Shown here: positions 1-6,389 of the stretch, in pieces
How the letters are laid out: each line of letters starts with the position of its first letter
How positions within the stretch are numbered: position 1 is the stretch's first letter
Assembly: GCA_023417665.1 (NCBI GenBank)
Contig: JAEZFA010000283.1
Location: forward strand, 1 to 14,560
DNA from: Pseudomonadota bacterium
GTDB taxonomy: Bacteria > Pseudomonadota > Alphaproteobacteria > Rhizobiales > Xanthobacteraceae
DNA: 14,560 nt
Direction of reading: 5' to 3'
Translations under genes and position numbers: made by a program
Notes under the pieces: model-generated
What the model was told of the DNA's origin: nothing
Database searches by the model: none
What the model saw: only the letters and a program-made list of their open reading frames with translations

Positions 1-18
1 TTTGTGTATAAGAGACAG
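1..18. other. Nextera/Tn5 mosaic-end adapter remnant (artefact)
   Basis: Bases 3-18 (TGTGTATAAGAGACAG) match exactly the last 16 bases of the 19-bp Tn5 mosaic end used in Nextera library preparation (AGATGTGTATAAGAGACAG). Bases 1-2 differ from it. The match lies at the very edge of the sequence, where untrimmed adapter is expected, so these bases should not be treated as genomic. A genuine Tn5/IS50 end is very unlikely because no transposase or IS sequence follows. Confidence 0.93.
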
Positions 19-128
19 AGCTTGAAGCGCCAGCTATCGTTGACCGGCGGCTGCGACTGCGCGGCAGCGCAGCCCGCCGCAAGCGCGAAGGCAAGAACAA
101 GAACCGGGCCGGCGATCTTTGCGTTCAT
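19..128 (-). CDS. Putative small lipoprotein or exported protein, 3'-truncated by the contig end
   Basis: Reading leftward from the ATG at 128-126, an open frame of 36 codons runs into the adapter at base 18, so the 3' end is missing. The protein starts MNAKIAGPVLVLAFALAAGC. A lysine precedes a hydrophobic stretch that ends in LAAGC, a good lipobox with Cys20 as the lipidated residue. The sequence then continues AAAQSQPPV, so type I cleavage after AAA is an alternative. A GGGAGA ribosome-binding site lies 8 bases upstream of the ATG, supporting the start. It lies downstream of the beta-oxidation operon on the same strand, but a hairpin with a T-rich tract separates them. The mature part is too short to assign a family or function. 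Confidence 0.6.
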
Positions 129-146
129 GGCAGCTTCTCCCGCCAG

Positions 147-186
147 AAAATAGAAACGCTCCCCGCACAATCAAGTACGGGGAGCG
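147..186 (-). terminator. Hairpin with T-rich tail: terminator of the fad operon or leader attenuator
   Basis: Read leftward, a perfect 9-bp stem CGCTCCCCG/CGGGGAGCG (186-178 with 165-157) closes a 12-base loop. TTTCTATTTT follows immediately (156-147), which is the form of an intrinsic terminator. It could end transcription of the upstream beta-oxidation operon, whose last stop codon is at 320. It ends only 18 bases before the ATG of the lipoprotein gene, leaving no room for a promoter between them. Either that gene depends on readthrough, or the hairpin acts as an attenuator in its leader. Confidence 0.7.
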
Positions 187-213
187 CAATCTTGTTCCTA
201 ATTTTAGGCTTTC

Positions 214-260
214 GCGTGATCCTTATCCGAAAACCGGTACCCACTTTTCGGGGATCATGC
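214..260. repeat. Hyphomicrobiales-type intergenic palindromic element, copy 1
   Basis: This 47-bp palindrome has outer arms GCGTGATCC (214-222) and GGATCATGC (252-260) and inner arms CCGAAAA (227-233) and TTTTCGG (245-251). A TTAT bulge lies on the left and the loop is CCGGTACCCAC. From memory, elements of this kind (GATC, then CCGAAAA, CCGGT, TTTTCGG, GATC) are abundant between genes in Bradyrhizobium, Rhizobium and relatives. It differs from copy 2 at only two positions, 239 and 258. The second difference gives one outer-arm mismatch. Confidence 0.85.
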
Positions 261-270
261 GTTGTATTTC

Positions 271-317
271 GCGTGATCCTTATCCGAAAACCGGTGCCCA
301 CTTTTCGGGGATCACGC
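271..317. repeat. Hyphomicrobiales-type intergenic palindromic element, copy 2
   Basis: This second 47-bp copy is in direct orientation, 57 bp after copy 1. The outer arms are fully complementary (GCGTGATCC at 271-279, GGATCACGC at 309-317). The inner arms are CCGAAAA (284-290) and TTTTCGG (302-308), with loop CCGGTGCCCAC. It begins two bases beyond the stop codon of the leftward hydratase/dehydrogenase gene, so it would form a stable hairpin at the 3' end of the operon mRNA. Confidence 0.87.
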
Positions 318-319
318 GG

Positions 320-2536
320 TTAGGCGGCGGCCTTTTCGTTCTTCTTCGGCGCGAAGCGGCCGTAGAAGGTTTCGCCCTTGGCTGCCATTTCCTTGAGCAG
401 CGCGTTCGGCGCGAAGCGCGGACCCTGCTTGCCGGCGAGCTTCTCGCAAAGCGCCACGAAGTTCTTCACGCCCATGAAGTCGATGTAGGAGAGCGTGCCG
501 CCGGTGAAGGGCGCAAAGCCGAAGCCGAGGATCGAGCCCACATCCGCTTCGCGAACATCGGTGATGACGCCCTCTTCGACGCAGCGCGCGGTTTCCAGCG
601 CCTGGATCACGAGGAAGCGCTGCTTCAGTTCTTCAACGTTGTAGGTCTCGGCAGGGCGAGGCTCGCCGACGATCTCGTAAATGCCCTGCCAGAGTTTTTT
701 CGGGCCCTTCTCGGGATAATCGTAGAAGCCCTTGCCGTTCTTGCGGCCGAAGCGCTGGCGTTTCTCGACGAGTTCCTCGAGCAGCGCTTCCTGCTTCTCG
801 TCGATCGCCGCTTCGCCAAGATCCGCCTTGGTCGCCTTCAAAATCTTCCAGGCGAGATCAATCGCGACTTCGTCGTTCAGCGAGAGCGGGCCGACCGGCA
901 TGCCGGCCATGCGGCCGACATTCTCGACCATCGCCGCAGGCACGCCTTCGGTCAGCATCATGTGGCCTTCGCGGATATAGGTTCCGACCACGCGCGAGGT
1001 GTAGAAGCCGCGTGAGTCTTCCACCACGATCGGCGTCTTCTTGATCGCGCGCACATAATCGAGTGCCACCGCGACCGCCTTGTCGCCGGTTTCCTTGCCC
1101 TTGATGATTTCGACCAGCATCATCTTCTCGACCGGCGAGAAGAAATGGATGCCGACGAAACGCTGCTTGTCCTTGGACATGTCGGCAAGCGAAGTAATCG
1201 GCAACGTCGAGGTATTGGAGCCGAAGATTGCGTCATCGCGAATGACGGCATCGACCTTCGCGATCACTTCCGCTTTCACCTTGCGGTCTTCGAACACGGC
1301 CTCGACCACGAGATCGACATCCTTGATGTCGTTGTAATCGGCGGTCGCCTTCACGCGCGCAAGCAGCTTTTCTTTATCAGCGGCCGTCGCACGGCCTTTC
1401 TTGATGCGGCCATCGATCACCGACTCGACATGCGCTTTGCCTTTGTCGGCAGCGGCCTGATCGCGGTCCACGAGAACCACTTCGATGCCGGCGTCGGCGG
1501 TAACGTAAGCGATGCCCGCACCCATGAAGCCCGCGCCTAGAACGGCAACCTTCTTGATGTTGCTCGCCGGAACGCCTTCCGGACGGCGGGCGCCCTTGTT
1601 GAGTTCCTGCATCGAGATGAAGAGCGAGCGGATCATGGCCGCCGCTTCCTTCGACTGCAGGATATGCGCGAACCAGCGCGACTCGACTTTCAGCGCGAGG
1701 TCCATCGGCAGCTGCAGGCCGTCATAGACGCACTGGAGAATGGCCTTGGCGGCCGGGTAATTGTCGTAGGTCTCGCGGCGATAGATCGCGTTCGCGGGCG
1801 GAAACACCATCATGCCGCCCTTGGAGAACACCGGGCCGCCCGGCAGCTTGAAGCCATCGACGTCCCAGGGCTGCACGCCCTTGCCGCCGTTCTTGATCCA
1901 GGCTTTTGCGGTTTCGATCAGCTTGTCCTGCGGGACGATCTGATCGACGAGCTTCATCTTCAGCGCCTTGTCGGCTTTCAGCGCTTCGCCCTTGAATAGC
2001 ATCTGCAGCGCGTCCTGCGTCGGCACGATGCGCGGCACACGCTGGGTGCCACCGGCACCGGGGAACAAGCCGACCTTCACTTCCGGCAGGCCGAGCCGCA
2101 GCTTCGGATTGTCGCTCACCACGCGATGGTGACAGGAGAGCGCCAGTTCGAACGCGCCGCCCATGGCAGTGCCGTTCACCGCCGCAACCCACGGCTTGCC
2201 GGAGGTTTCGAGCTTGCGATAGGTGCGCGACATCGCGCTCGACTGCTCGAACAGGAATTTGTTCGCGGCTTCCGCGCCCTTTTCCTGGGCGAGCTTCTTG
2301 AACGTGTCGCCCATGGTTTCGAGCATGGTGAGGTCCGCGCCGCCGGAGAAGGTGTCTTTCCCCGAGGTCACGACGACGCCCTTCACGTTCGCATCGGCCG
2401 ACATCTTGTCCACGATGTCGGCAAGCTGGGTCATCACGTCGGCCGAGAACACGTTCATCGAACGGTCCGGCATGTTCCAGGTGACGAGCGCAATGCCGTC
2501 GCCGTCCACGTCCAGCGTGAAATTCTTGTAGGCCAT
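320..2536 (-). CDS. fadJ: Bifunctional enoyl-CoA hydratase / 3-hydroxyacyl-CoA dehydrogenase (beta-oxidation alpha subunit)
   Basis: This 738-residue protein catalyses steps two and three of beta-oxidation: hydration of trans-2-enoyl-CoA, then NAD-dependent oxidation of the 3-hydroxyacyl-CoA. The N-terminal crotonase domain (about 1-200) carries both expected glutamates, Glu130 in GGAFELAL and Glu152 in GLPEVKVGLFPGAGGTQR. The dehydrogenase half starts near 328 with the Rossmann motif VLGAGFMGAG (332-341). It has SNTSTLPI (440-447) and catalytic His464 in GIHFFSP, followed by Glu476. The usual HFFNP and GFxxNR asparagines are serines here (HFFSP, GFYTSR). Length is normal for FadB/FadJ. The ATG follows GGGAGGA. 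It is the last gene of the leftward operon, 41 bp after the thiolase, which is its expected partner. The symbol fadJ rather than fadB is a convention, not proven. Confidence 0.95.
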   Translation of the reverse strand: MAYKNFTLDVDGDGIALVTWNMPDRSMNVFSADVMTQLADIVDKMSADANVKGVVVTSGKDTFSGGADLTMLETMGDTFKKLAQEKGAEAANKFLFEQSSAMSRTYRKLETSGKPWVAAVNGTAMGGAFELALSCHHRVVSDNPKLRLGLPEVKVGLFPGAGGTQRVPRIVPTQDALQMLFKGEALKADKALKMKLVDQIVPQDKLIETAKAWIKNGGKGVQPWDVDGFKLPGGPVFSKGGMMVFPPANAIYRRETYDNYPAAKAILQCVYDGLQLPMDLALKVESRWFAHILQSKEAAAMIRSLFISMQELNKGARRPEGVPASNIKKVAVLGAGFMGAGIAYVTADAGIEVVLVDRDQAAADKGKAHVESVIDGRIKKGRATAADKEKLLARVKATADYNDIKDVDLVVEAVFEDRKVKAEVIAKVDAVIRDDAIFGSNTSTLPITSLADMSKDKQRFVGIHFFSPVEKMMLVEIIKGKETGDKAVAVALDYVRAIKKTPIVVEDSRGFYTSRVVGTYIREGHMMLTEGVPAAMVENVGRMAGMPVGPLSLNDEVAIDLAWKILKATKADLGEAAIDEKQEALLEELVEKRQRFGRKNGKGFYDYPEKGPKKLWQGIYEIVGEPRPAETYNVEELKQRFLVIQALETARCVEEGVITDVREADVGSILGFGFAPFTGGTLSYIDFMGVKNFVALCEKLAGKQGPRFAPNALLKEMAAKGETFYGRFAPKKNEKAAA

Positions 2537-2577
2537 GTTATCCTCCCGTCGCTTGCGCTTCTGCGTTCAAGCGAAAA

Positions 2578-3786
2578 TCAAACGCGTTCGATGATGGTGG
2601 CGGTGCCCATGCCGGCGCCGATGCAAAGCGTGACCAGCGCGGTCGACTTGCCGCTGCGCTCGAGTTCATCGAGCACCGTGCCGAAGATCATGGCGCCGGT
2701 CGCGCCCAGCGGATGGCCCATGGCAATCGCGCCGCCGCAGACGTTGATCTTGTCGCGCGGGATGTTGAAGGCCTGCATGTAGCGCAGCACGACCGAAGCG
2801 AAGGCTTCGTTGAGTTCGAAGAGATCGATGTCGTTGACCGTCATCTTCGCCTTCTTCAAGAGCTTCTCGGTCACGTCCACCGGGCCGGTGAGCATGATCG
2901 CGGGCTCCGAGCCGATATTCGCGAATGCGCGAATGCGCGCGCGGGGCTTCAATCCCGCCTTCTTGCCGGCTTCGGCATTACCGATCAGCACGGCCGCCGC
3001 GCCATCGACGATGCCCGAGGAGTTGCCGGCGTGATGCACATAATTGATTGCTTCGACTTCCGGGTGCGCCTGGATCGCAACAGCCGCGAAGCCGCCCATT
3101 TCGCCCATCTGCGGGAACGACGGCTTCAGTTGCGCCAGCGACTGCATGTCGGTCGAAGGACGCATGTGCTCGTCGTGATCGAGAATGGTGAGGCCGTTGA
3201 CGTCCTTCACCGGCACGATCGAATTCTTGAAGCGGCCTTCCTTCCAGCTTTGCGCCGCAAGCTTCTGGCTTTCGACCGAATACTGGTCGACGTCGTCGCG
3301 CGAGAAGCCGTATTTGGTCGCGATCAGGTCAGCAGAGACGCCCTGCGGCATGAAGTAGGACTTCACCGCGATCTGCGGGTCCATCGGCCAGGCGCCGCCG
3401 GACGCGCCCATGCCGACGCGCGACATGGCTTCCACGCCGCCGCCGATCGTCATGTCGTGCTGGCCGGACATCACCTGTGCCGCTGCAAAGTTCACCGCGT
3501 CGAGGCCGGAAGCGCAGAAGCGATTGATCTGCACGCCGGGAACGTGATTGCCGTAGTCGGCGGTGAGTGCTGCGGCGCGCGCAATGTCGGAGCCGGCTTC
3601 GCCGACCGGATCGACGCAGCCGAGCACCACGTCGTCGACGAGATGCGTGTCGAGATTGTTGCGCTCCTTGATCGCCTTCAGCGCGGTGGTCGCGAGCGAA
3701 AGCGTCGAGACTTCGTGGAGCGAGCCGTCTTTCTTGCCGCGGCCGCGCGGGGTACGAACTGCGTCGTAAACATATGCTTCGGTCAT
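2578..3786 (-). CDS. fadI: Acetyl-CoA C-acyltransferase (thiolase), beta-oxidation beta subunit
   Basis: A 402-residue thiolase that cleaves 3-ketoacyl-CoA with CoA to acetyl-CoA and a shortened acyl-CoA, the last step of beta-oxidation. The nucleophile is Cys91 in NRFCASGLDA. Asn326 lies in ELNEAFA, His358 in GGAIAMGHPLGATG, and the acid/base Cys388 in LCIGAGMGTA near the C-terminus, so the catalytic set is complete. Length is typical (about 390-430). The ATG at 3786 has GGGAGA five bases upstream. The gene sits 34 bp after the acyl-CoA dehydrogenase and 41 bp before the hydratase/dehydrogenase, which favours a degradative role over a biosynthetic PhaA-type thiolase. The symbol (fadI or fadA) is assigned by context. 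Confidence 0.92.
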   Translation of the reverse strand: MTEAYVYDAVRTPRGRGKKDGSLHEVSTLSLATTALKAIKERNNLDTHLVDDVVLGCVDPVGEAGSDIARAAALTADYGNHVPGVQINRFCASGLDAVNFAAAQVMSGQHDMTIGGGVEAMSRVGMGASGGAWPMDPQIAVKSYFMPQGVSADLIATKYGFSRDDVDQYSVESQKLAAQSWKEGRFKNSIVPVKDVNGLTILDHDEHMRPSTDMQSLAQLKPSFPQMGEMGGFAAVAIQAHPEVEAINYVHHAGNSSGIVDGAAAVLIGNAEAGKKAGLKPRARIRAFANIGSEPAIMLTGPVDVTEKLLKKAKMTVNDIDLFELNEAFASVVLRYMQAFNIPRDKINVCGGAIAMGHPLGATGAMIFGTVLDELERSGKSTALVTLCIGAGMGTATIIERV

Positions 3787-3820
3787 TGGCGTCTCCCGTT
3801 GTTTGTTTTCCCTGGAAGCG

Positions 3821-5611
3821 TCAGAACGCTTCGGCGGGCATATCCATCAGATTGTCGGCGCCGGACTGGATGCGCTTCAGATGCGCGCCGGTTTCCGGCA
3901 ACATGCGTTCGACGAAGAACTTGGCGGTCATGAGCTTCGCGTCCATCGCCGGCGCGGCATCACTTCCGTTCTTCTTTGCAAGCGCAACCTTCGCCATCTG
4001 CGCCCACATATATCCGAGTGCGACAAGCCCGAAGAGGTGCATGTAGTCGTAGGAACCGGCACCGGCATTGTCGGGCCGCTTCATCGCATTCTGCATGAAC
4101 CACATGGTCGCGCCCTGCAGGTGCTTCAAGGACTCGCCGAGCGGCGCAACGAAAGGCTTCATCTTTTCGTCGGCTTCGTTCTCCTTCACGAAGCCGGAAA
4201 CCTCGTTGAAGAATGCGGTAATCGCGCGGCCGCCGTCCTTCGGCAGCTTGCGGCCGACGAGATCGAGCGCCTGAATGCCGTTCGCACCCTCATAGATCAT
4301 GGCGATGCGCGCATCGCGCACGAACTGCTCCATGCCGTGCTCGGCGATATAGCCGTGACCGCCGAATACCTGCTGCGCCATGACCGCATTCTGGAAACCG
4401 AGATCGGTCATCACGCCTTTAAGGATCGGCGTCAGGATTCCCATATAGTCGTCGGCAAGCTGCTTGGTCTTCTCGTCGGGCGAGCGCGAGAGCAGATCGG
4501 CCTGCAACGCAATCCAGATCATGAGCGCGCGGCCGCCTTCGTTCACGGCACGCATGGTCATCAGGTTCCGGCGGATGTCTGGATGCACGATGATCGGATC
4601 GGCCGGCTTCTCGGGGTTCTTCACGCCGCTGATCGAGCGGCCCTGCAGGCGATCCTTCGCGTAGATTACCGCGTTCTGATAGGCGACCTCGCCCTGCGCG
4701 AGCCCCTGAATCCCGACGCCGAGACGCGCGTCATTCATCATCACGAACATCGCCGGAAGCCCCCGGTTTTCCTCGCCGACCAGCCATCCGGTCGCGCCGT
4801 CATAATTCATGACGCAGGTCGAATTGCCGTGAATACCCATCTTGTGTTCGATGGAGCCGCAGATCAGCGAATTACGCTCGCCGACGCCGCCGTCCTTGGT
4901 CGGAATGAATTTCGGCACGACGAAGAGCGAAATGCCCTTCACGCCTTCCGGCGCGCCTTCGATGCGCGCCAGCACGAGATGCACGATGTTCTCGCTCATG
5001 TCGTGCTCGCCGGCGGAAATGAAAATCTTCGTGCCGGTGATCTTGTAGGAGCCGTCCGCCTGCTTCGCGGCTTTGGTCTTCAGGAGGCCAAGGTCGGTGC
5101 CGCAATGCGGCTCGGTCAGGTTCATGGTGCCGGTCCACTGACCGCCGATCATCTTCGGCAAATAGGTGTCGCGGATTTCTTCGCTGCCGTGAATGCGGAT
5201 CGCGCGGCACGCGCCGAGCGTGAGGCCCGGATACATTGCGAATGCCATGTTGGCGCTGCTCATGTATTCGTTCAGGGCGGCACCGATCACGAACGGCAGG
5301 CCCTGGCCGCCGTATTTTTCTTCCGAAGAAAGGCCGATCCAGCCGCCTTCGGCCATCTGCTTGTAAGCGTCCTTGAAGCCCTTCGGCGTCGTCACCGAAC
5401 CGTCGGCAGCACGCTTGCAGCCTTCGCGGTCGCCGACCTGATTGAGGGGGGCGAGCACCTCCTCGCAGAACTTTCCGCCTTCGGAAAGCACGGCCTCGAT
5501 GGTGTCGGGCGTGGCGTCGGCAAAGCCCGGAAGGTTGTCGTAGCGCGCGATGTTGAAGACGTCGCGCAGCAGAAACATGGTGTCGTCAACGGGTGCTTTA
5601 TAGACCGGCAT
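3821..5611 (-). CDS. Acyl-CoA dehydrogenase, large form with extra C-terminal domain
   Basis: A 596-residue FAD-dependent acyl-CoA dehydrogenase catalysing the first alpha,beta-oxidation of acyl-CoA. It is longer than the classical 380-residue enzymes. It belongs to the roughly 600-residue group with an extra C-terminal domain (AcylCoA_DH_C type, about 460-590), which includes DmdC-like (3-methylmercaptopropionyl-CoA) dehydrogenases and general alphaproteobacterial enzymes. The FAD/substrate motif MNLTEPHCGTDLGL spans 163-176 and QVFGGHGY 414-421. The likely catalytic base is Glu441 in IYEGANGIQ. The ATG at 5611 follows a GGAGAG site. It stands 30 bp after the MerR gene and 34 bp before the thiolase. 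A fatty acyl substrate is inferred from these neighbours; the chain length or a DmdC-like substrate cannot be told from sequence alone. Confidence 0.92.
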   Translation of the reverse strand: MPVYKAPVDDTMFLLRDVFNIARYDNLPGFADATPDTIEAVLSEGGKFCEEVLAPLNQVGDREGCKRAADGSVTTPKGFKDAYKQMAEGGWIGLSSEEKYGGQGLPFVIGAALNEYMSSANMAFAMYPGLTLGACRAIRIHGSEEIRDTYLPKMIGGQWTGTMNLTEPHCGTDLGLLKTKAAKQADGSYKITGTKIFISAGEHDMSENIVHLVLARIEGAPEGVKGISLFVVPKFIPTKDGGVGERNSLICGSIEHKMGIHGNSTCVMNYDGATGWLVGEENRGLPAMFVMMNDARLGVGIQGLAQGEVAYQNAVIYAKDRLQGRSISGVKNPEKPADPIIVHPDIRRNLMTMRAVNEGGRALMIWIALQADLLSRSPDEKTKQLADDYMGILTPILKGVMTDLGFQNAVMAQQVFGGHGYIAEHGMEQFVRDARIAMIYEGANGIQALDLVGRKLPKDGGRAITAFFNEVSGFVKENEADEKMKPFVAPLGESLKHLQGATMWFMQNAMKRPDNAGAGSYDYMHLFGLVALGYMWAQMAKVALAKKNGSDAAPAMDAKLMTAKFFVERMLPETGAHLKRIQSGADNLMDMPAEAF

Positions 5612-5641
5612 GGATTCTCTCCGGAAAGACTGGCGTTCGGA

Positions 5642-6133
5642 TTACGCGACGGCGGCGCCGCGCTCTTTCAACATTTCGGCGAGCGAACGGCTCGCGCGCT
5701 GCATGGCCTCGATCGCTTCGTCGATCTCGTCGCGCTGCTGCTTCAGCCGCTCGATGCGCTCGTTGAAGCGGGCGTAGGATACCTTGAGCTGCGTGACGCG
5801 GCTGTCACCGAGATCATAGAGATCGAGCATGGAGCGGATTTCTTCCAGCGAGAAGCCGACCCGCTTGCCCATCAAAACGAGCTTCAGGCGGGCCCGGTCG
5901 CGCCGCGAATAGAGCCGCTCCTGACCCTGCCGCCGGGGAGAAAGCAGTTCCTTCTCCTCGTAGAAACGCAGGGTCCGCGCGGTCACCCCGAATTCCCGGG
6001 CAAGATCGCGAATCGTGAAAATCTGCTCGCTGTTGCGTTCGGGACCGCCGGTATGGCTGTCGAACTCGGCCCACAGGTCACGGGATTGCGTGTCCTGCAG
6101 CGAAGTGGCCTCGATTGTCTGTGCCTGACCCAT
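5642..6133 (-). CDS. MerR-family transcriptional regulator of the beta-oxidation operon
   Basis: A 163-residue MerR-type regulator. The winged helix-turn-helix spans about residues 38-108 (FTIRDLAREFGVTARTLRFY, then ERLYSRRDRARL and VGFSLEEI). A dimerising coiled coil covers about 110-155, and a 37-residue polar extension precedes the DNA-binding domain. There is no cysteine, so it is not a metal- or redox-sensing MerR protein. It resembles the LiuR-like MerR group, which controls acyl-CoA and branched-chain catabolism in proteobacteria, and an acyl-CoA-related effector is inferred from that. It is the first gene of the operon. The ATG at 6133 has GGGAGA about six bases upstream, and no other methionine precedes the DNA-binding domain. 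The palindrome at 6202-6217 is its probable operator. Confidence 0.92.
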   Translation of the reverse strand: MGQAQTIEATSLQDTQSRDLWAEFDSHTGGPERNSEQIFTIRDLAREFGVTARTLRFYEEKELLSPRRQGQERLYSRRDRARLKLVLMGKRVGFSLEEIRSMLDLYDLGDSRVTQLKVSYARFNERIERLKQQRDEIDEAIEAMQRASRSLAEMLKERGAAVA

Positions 6134-6189
6134 ATTCCGTCTCCCTTGGCGTGTGGCCAGAAGGGTGCCCGGCCACAGGGTTGACCTTG

Positions 6190-6217
6190 ACTGTACCTAC
6201 GTTGACGTAAACGTCAA
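6190..6217 (-). promoter_or_regulatory. Candidate sigma70 promoter of the MerR-fad operon
   Basis: Read leftward, TTGACG (6217-6212) is a good -35 element. A 16-base spacer separates it from TACAGT (6195-6190), a moderate -10. The MerR start codon lies about 57 bases beyond the -10. The -35 is one half of the 16-bp palindrome, so a regulator bound there would act directly on this promoter. Start-site mapping is not possible from sequence. Confidence 0.45.
6202..6217. promoter_or_regulatory. 16-bp palindrome, probable MerR operator
   Basis: TTGACGTAAACGTCAA is a perfect 7+7 inverted repeat (TTGACGT/ACGTCAA) around a central AA. It lies 68 bases upstream of the MerR start, between the divergent MerR and PodJ-like genes. 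MerR-family dimers bind palindromes of about this size overlapping the -35/-10 spacer. The ACGT-centred half-sites recall, from memory, operators reported for LiuR-type MerR regulators. Binding is inferred, not shown. Confidence 0.65.
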
Positions 6218-6295
6218 GCAAATTCTTAAGATCGACGCCCCGGCCCCACGGGGCGGTACCTATTTCTTAAGGATTTGAAGCGATCGGCGGGAAAA

Positions 6296-6312
6296 TTAAC
6301 CCAGCATTTACC
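6296..6312 (+). promoter_or_regulatory. Possible CtrA-like box upstream of the PodJ-like gene
   Basis: TTAACCCAGCATTTACC contains TTAA, seven bases, then TTTA. This is one mismatch from the CtrA consensus TTAA-N7-TTAA. It lies 78 bases upstream of the PodJ-like start codon. Cell-cycle control of a polarity gene by CtrA is plausible in alphaproteobacteria, but one degenerate site is weak evidence. Confidence 0.3.
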
Positions 6313-6389
6313 GTAACTAACAAGATTTAGGGCAGCGGAGCGGCGCCGCCTGAGCCTTCATTCCCGGCGCCCCGCAGGATGGATCGGTA

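Noticed and set aside
1..18. Possible genuine Tn5/IS50 transposon end
   Set aside because: The match is to the engineered mosaic end, lies exactly at the sequence edge, and has no transposase or second end. Library adapter explains it better.
2713..3933. A 406-codon + strand open frame opposite the thiolase
   Set aside because: It is antisense to the thiolase, whose Cys91, His358 and Cys388 are intact. The product is rich in His, Arg and Ala with no known domain.
3803..6184. A 793-codon open frame on the + strand, opposite the acyl-CoA dehydrogenase and MerR genes
   Set aside because: It is antisense to two genes with clear catalytic and DNA-binding motifs. Its product is a His/Arg/Ala-rich string without any domain, as expected when high-GC codon use removes stops from the opposite frame.
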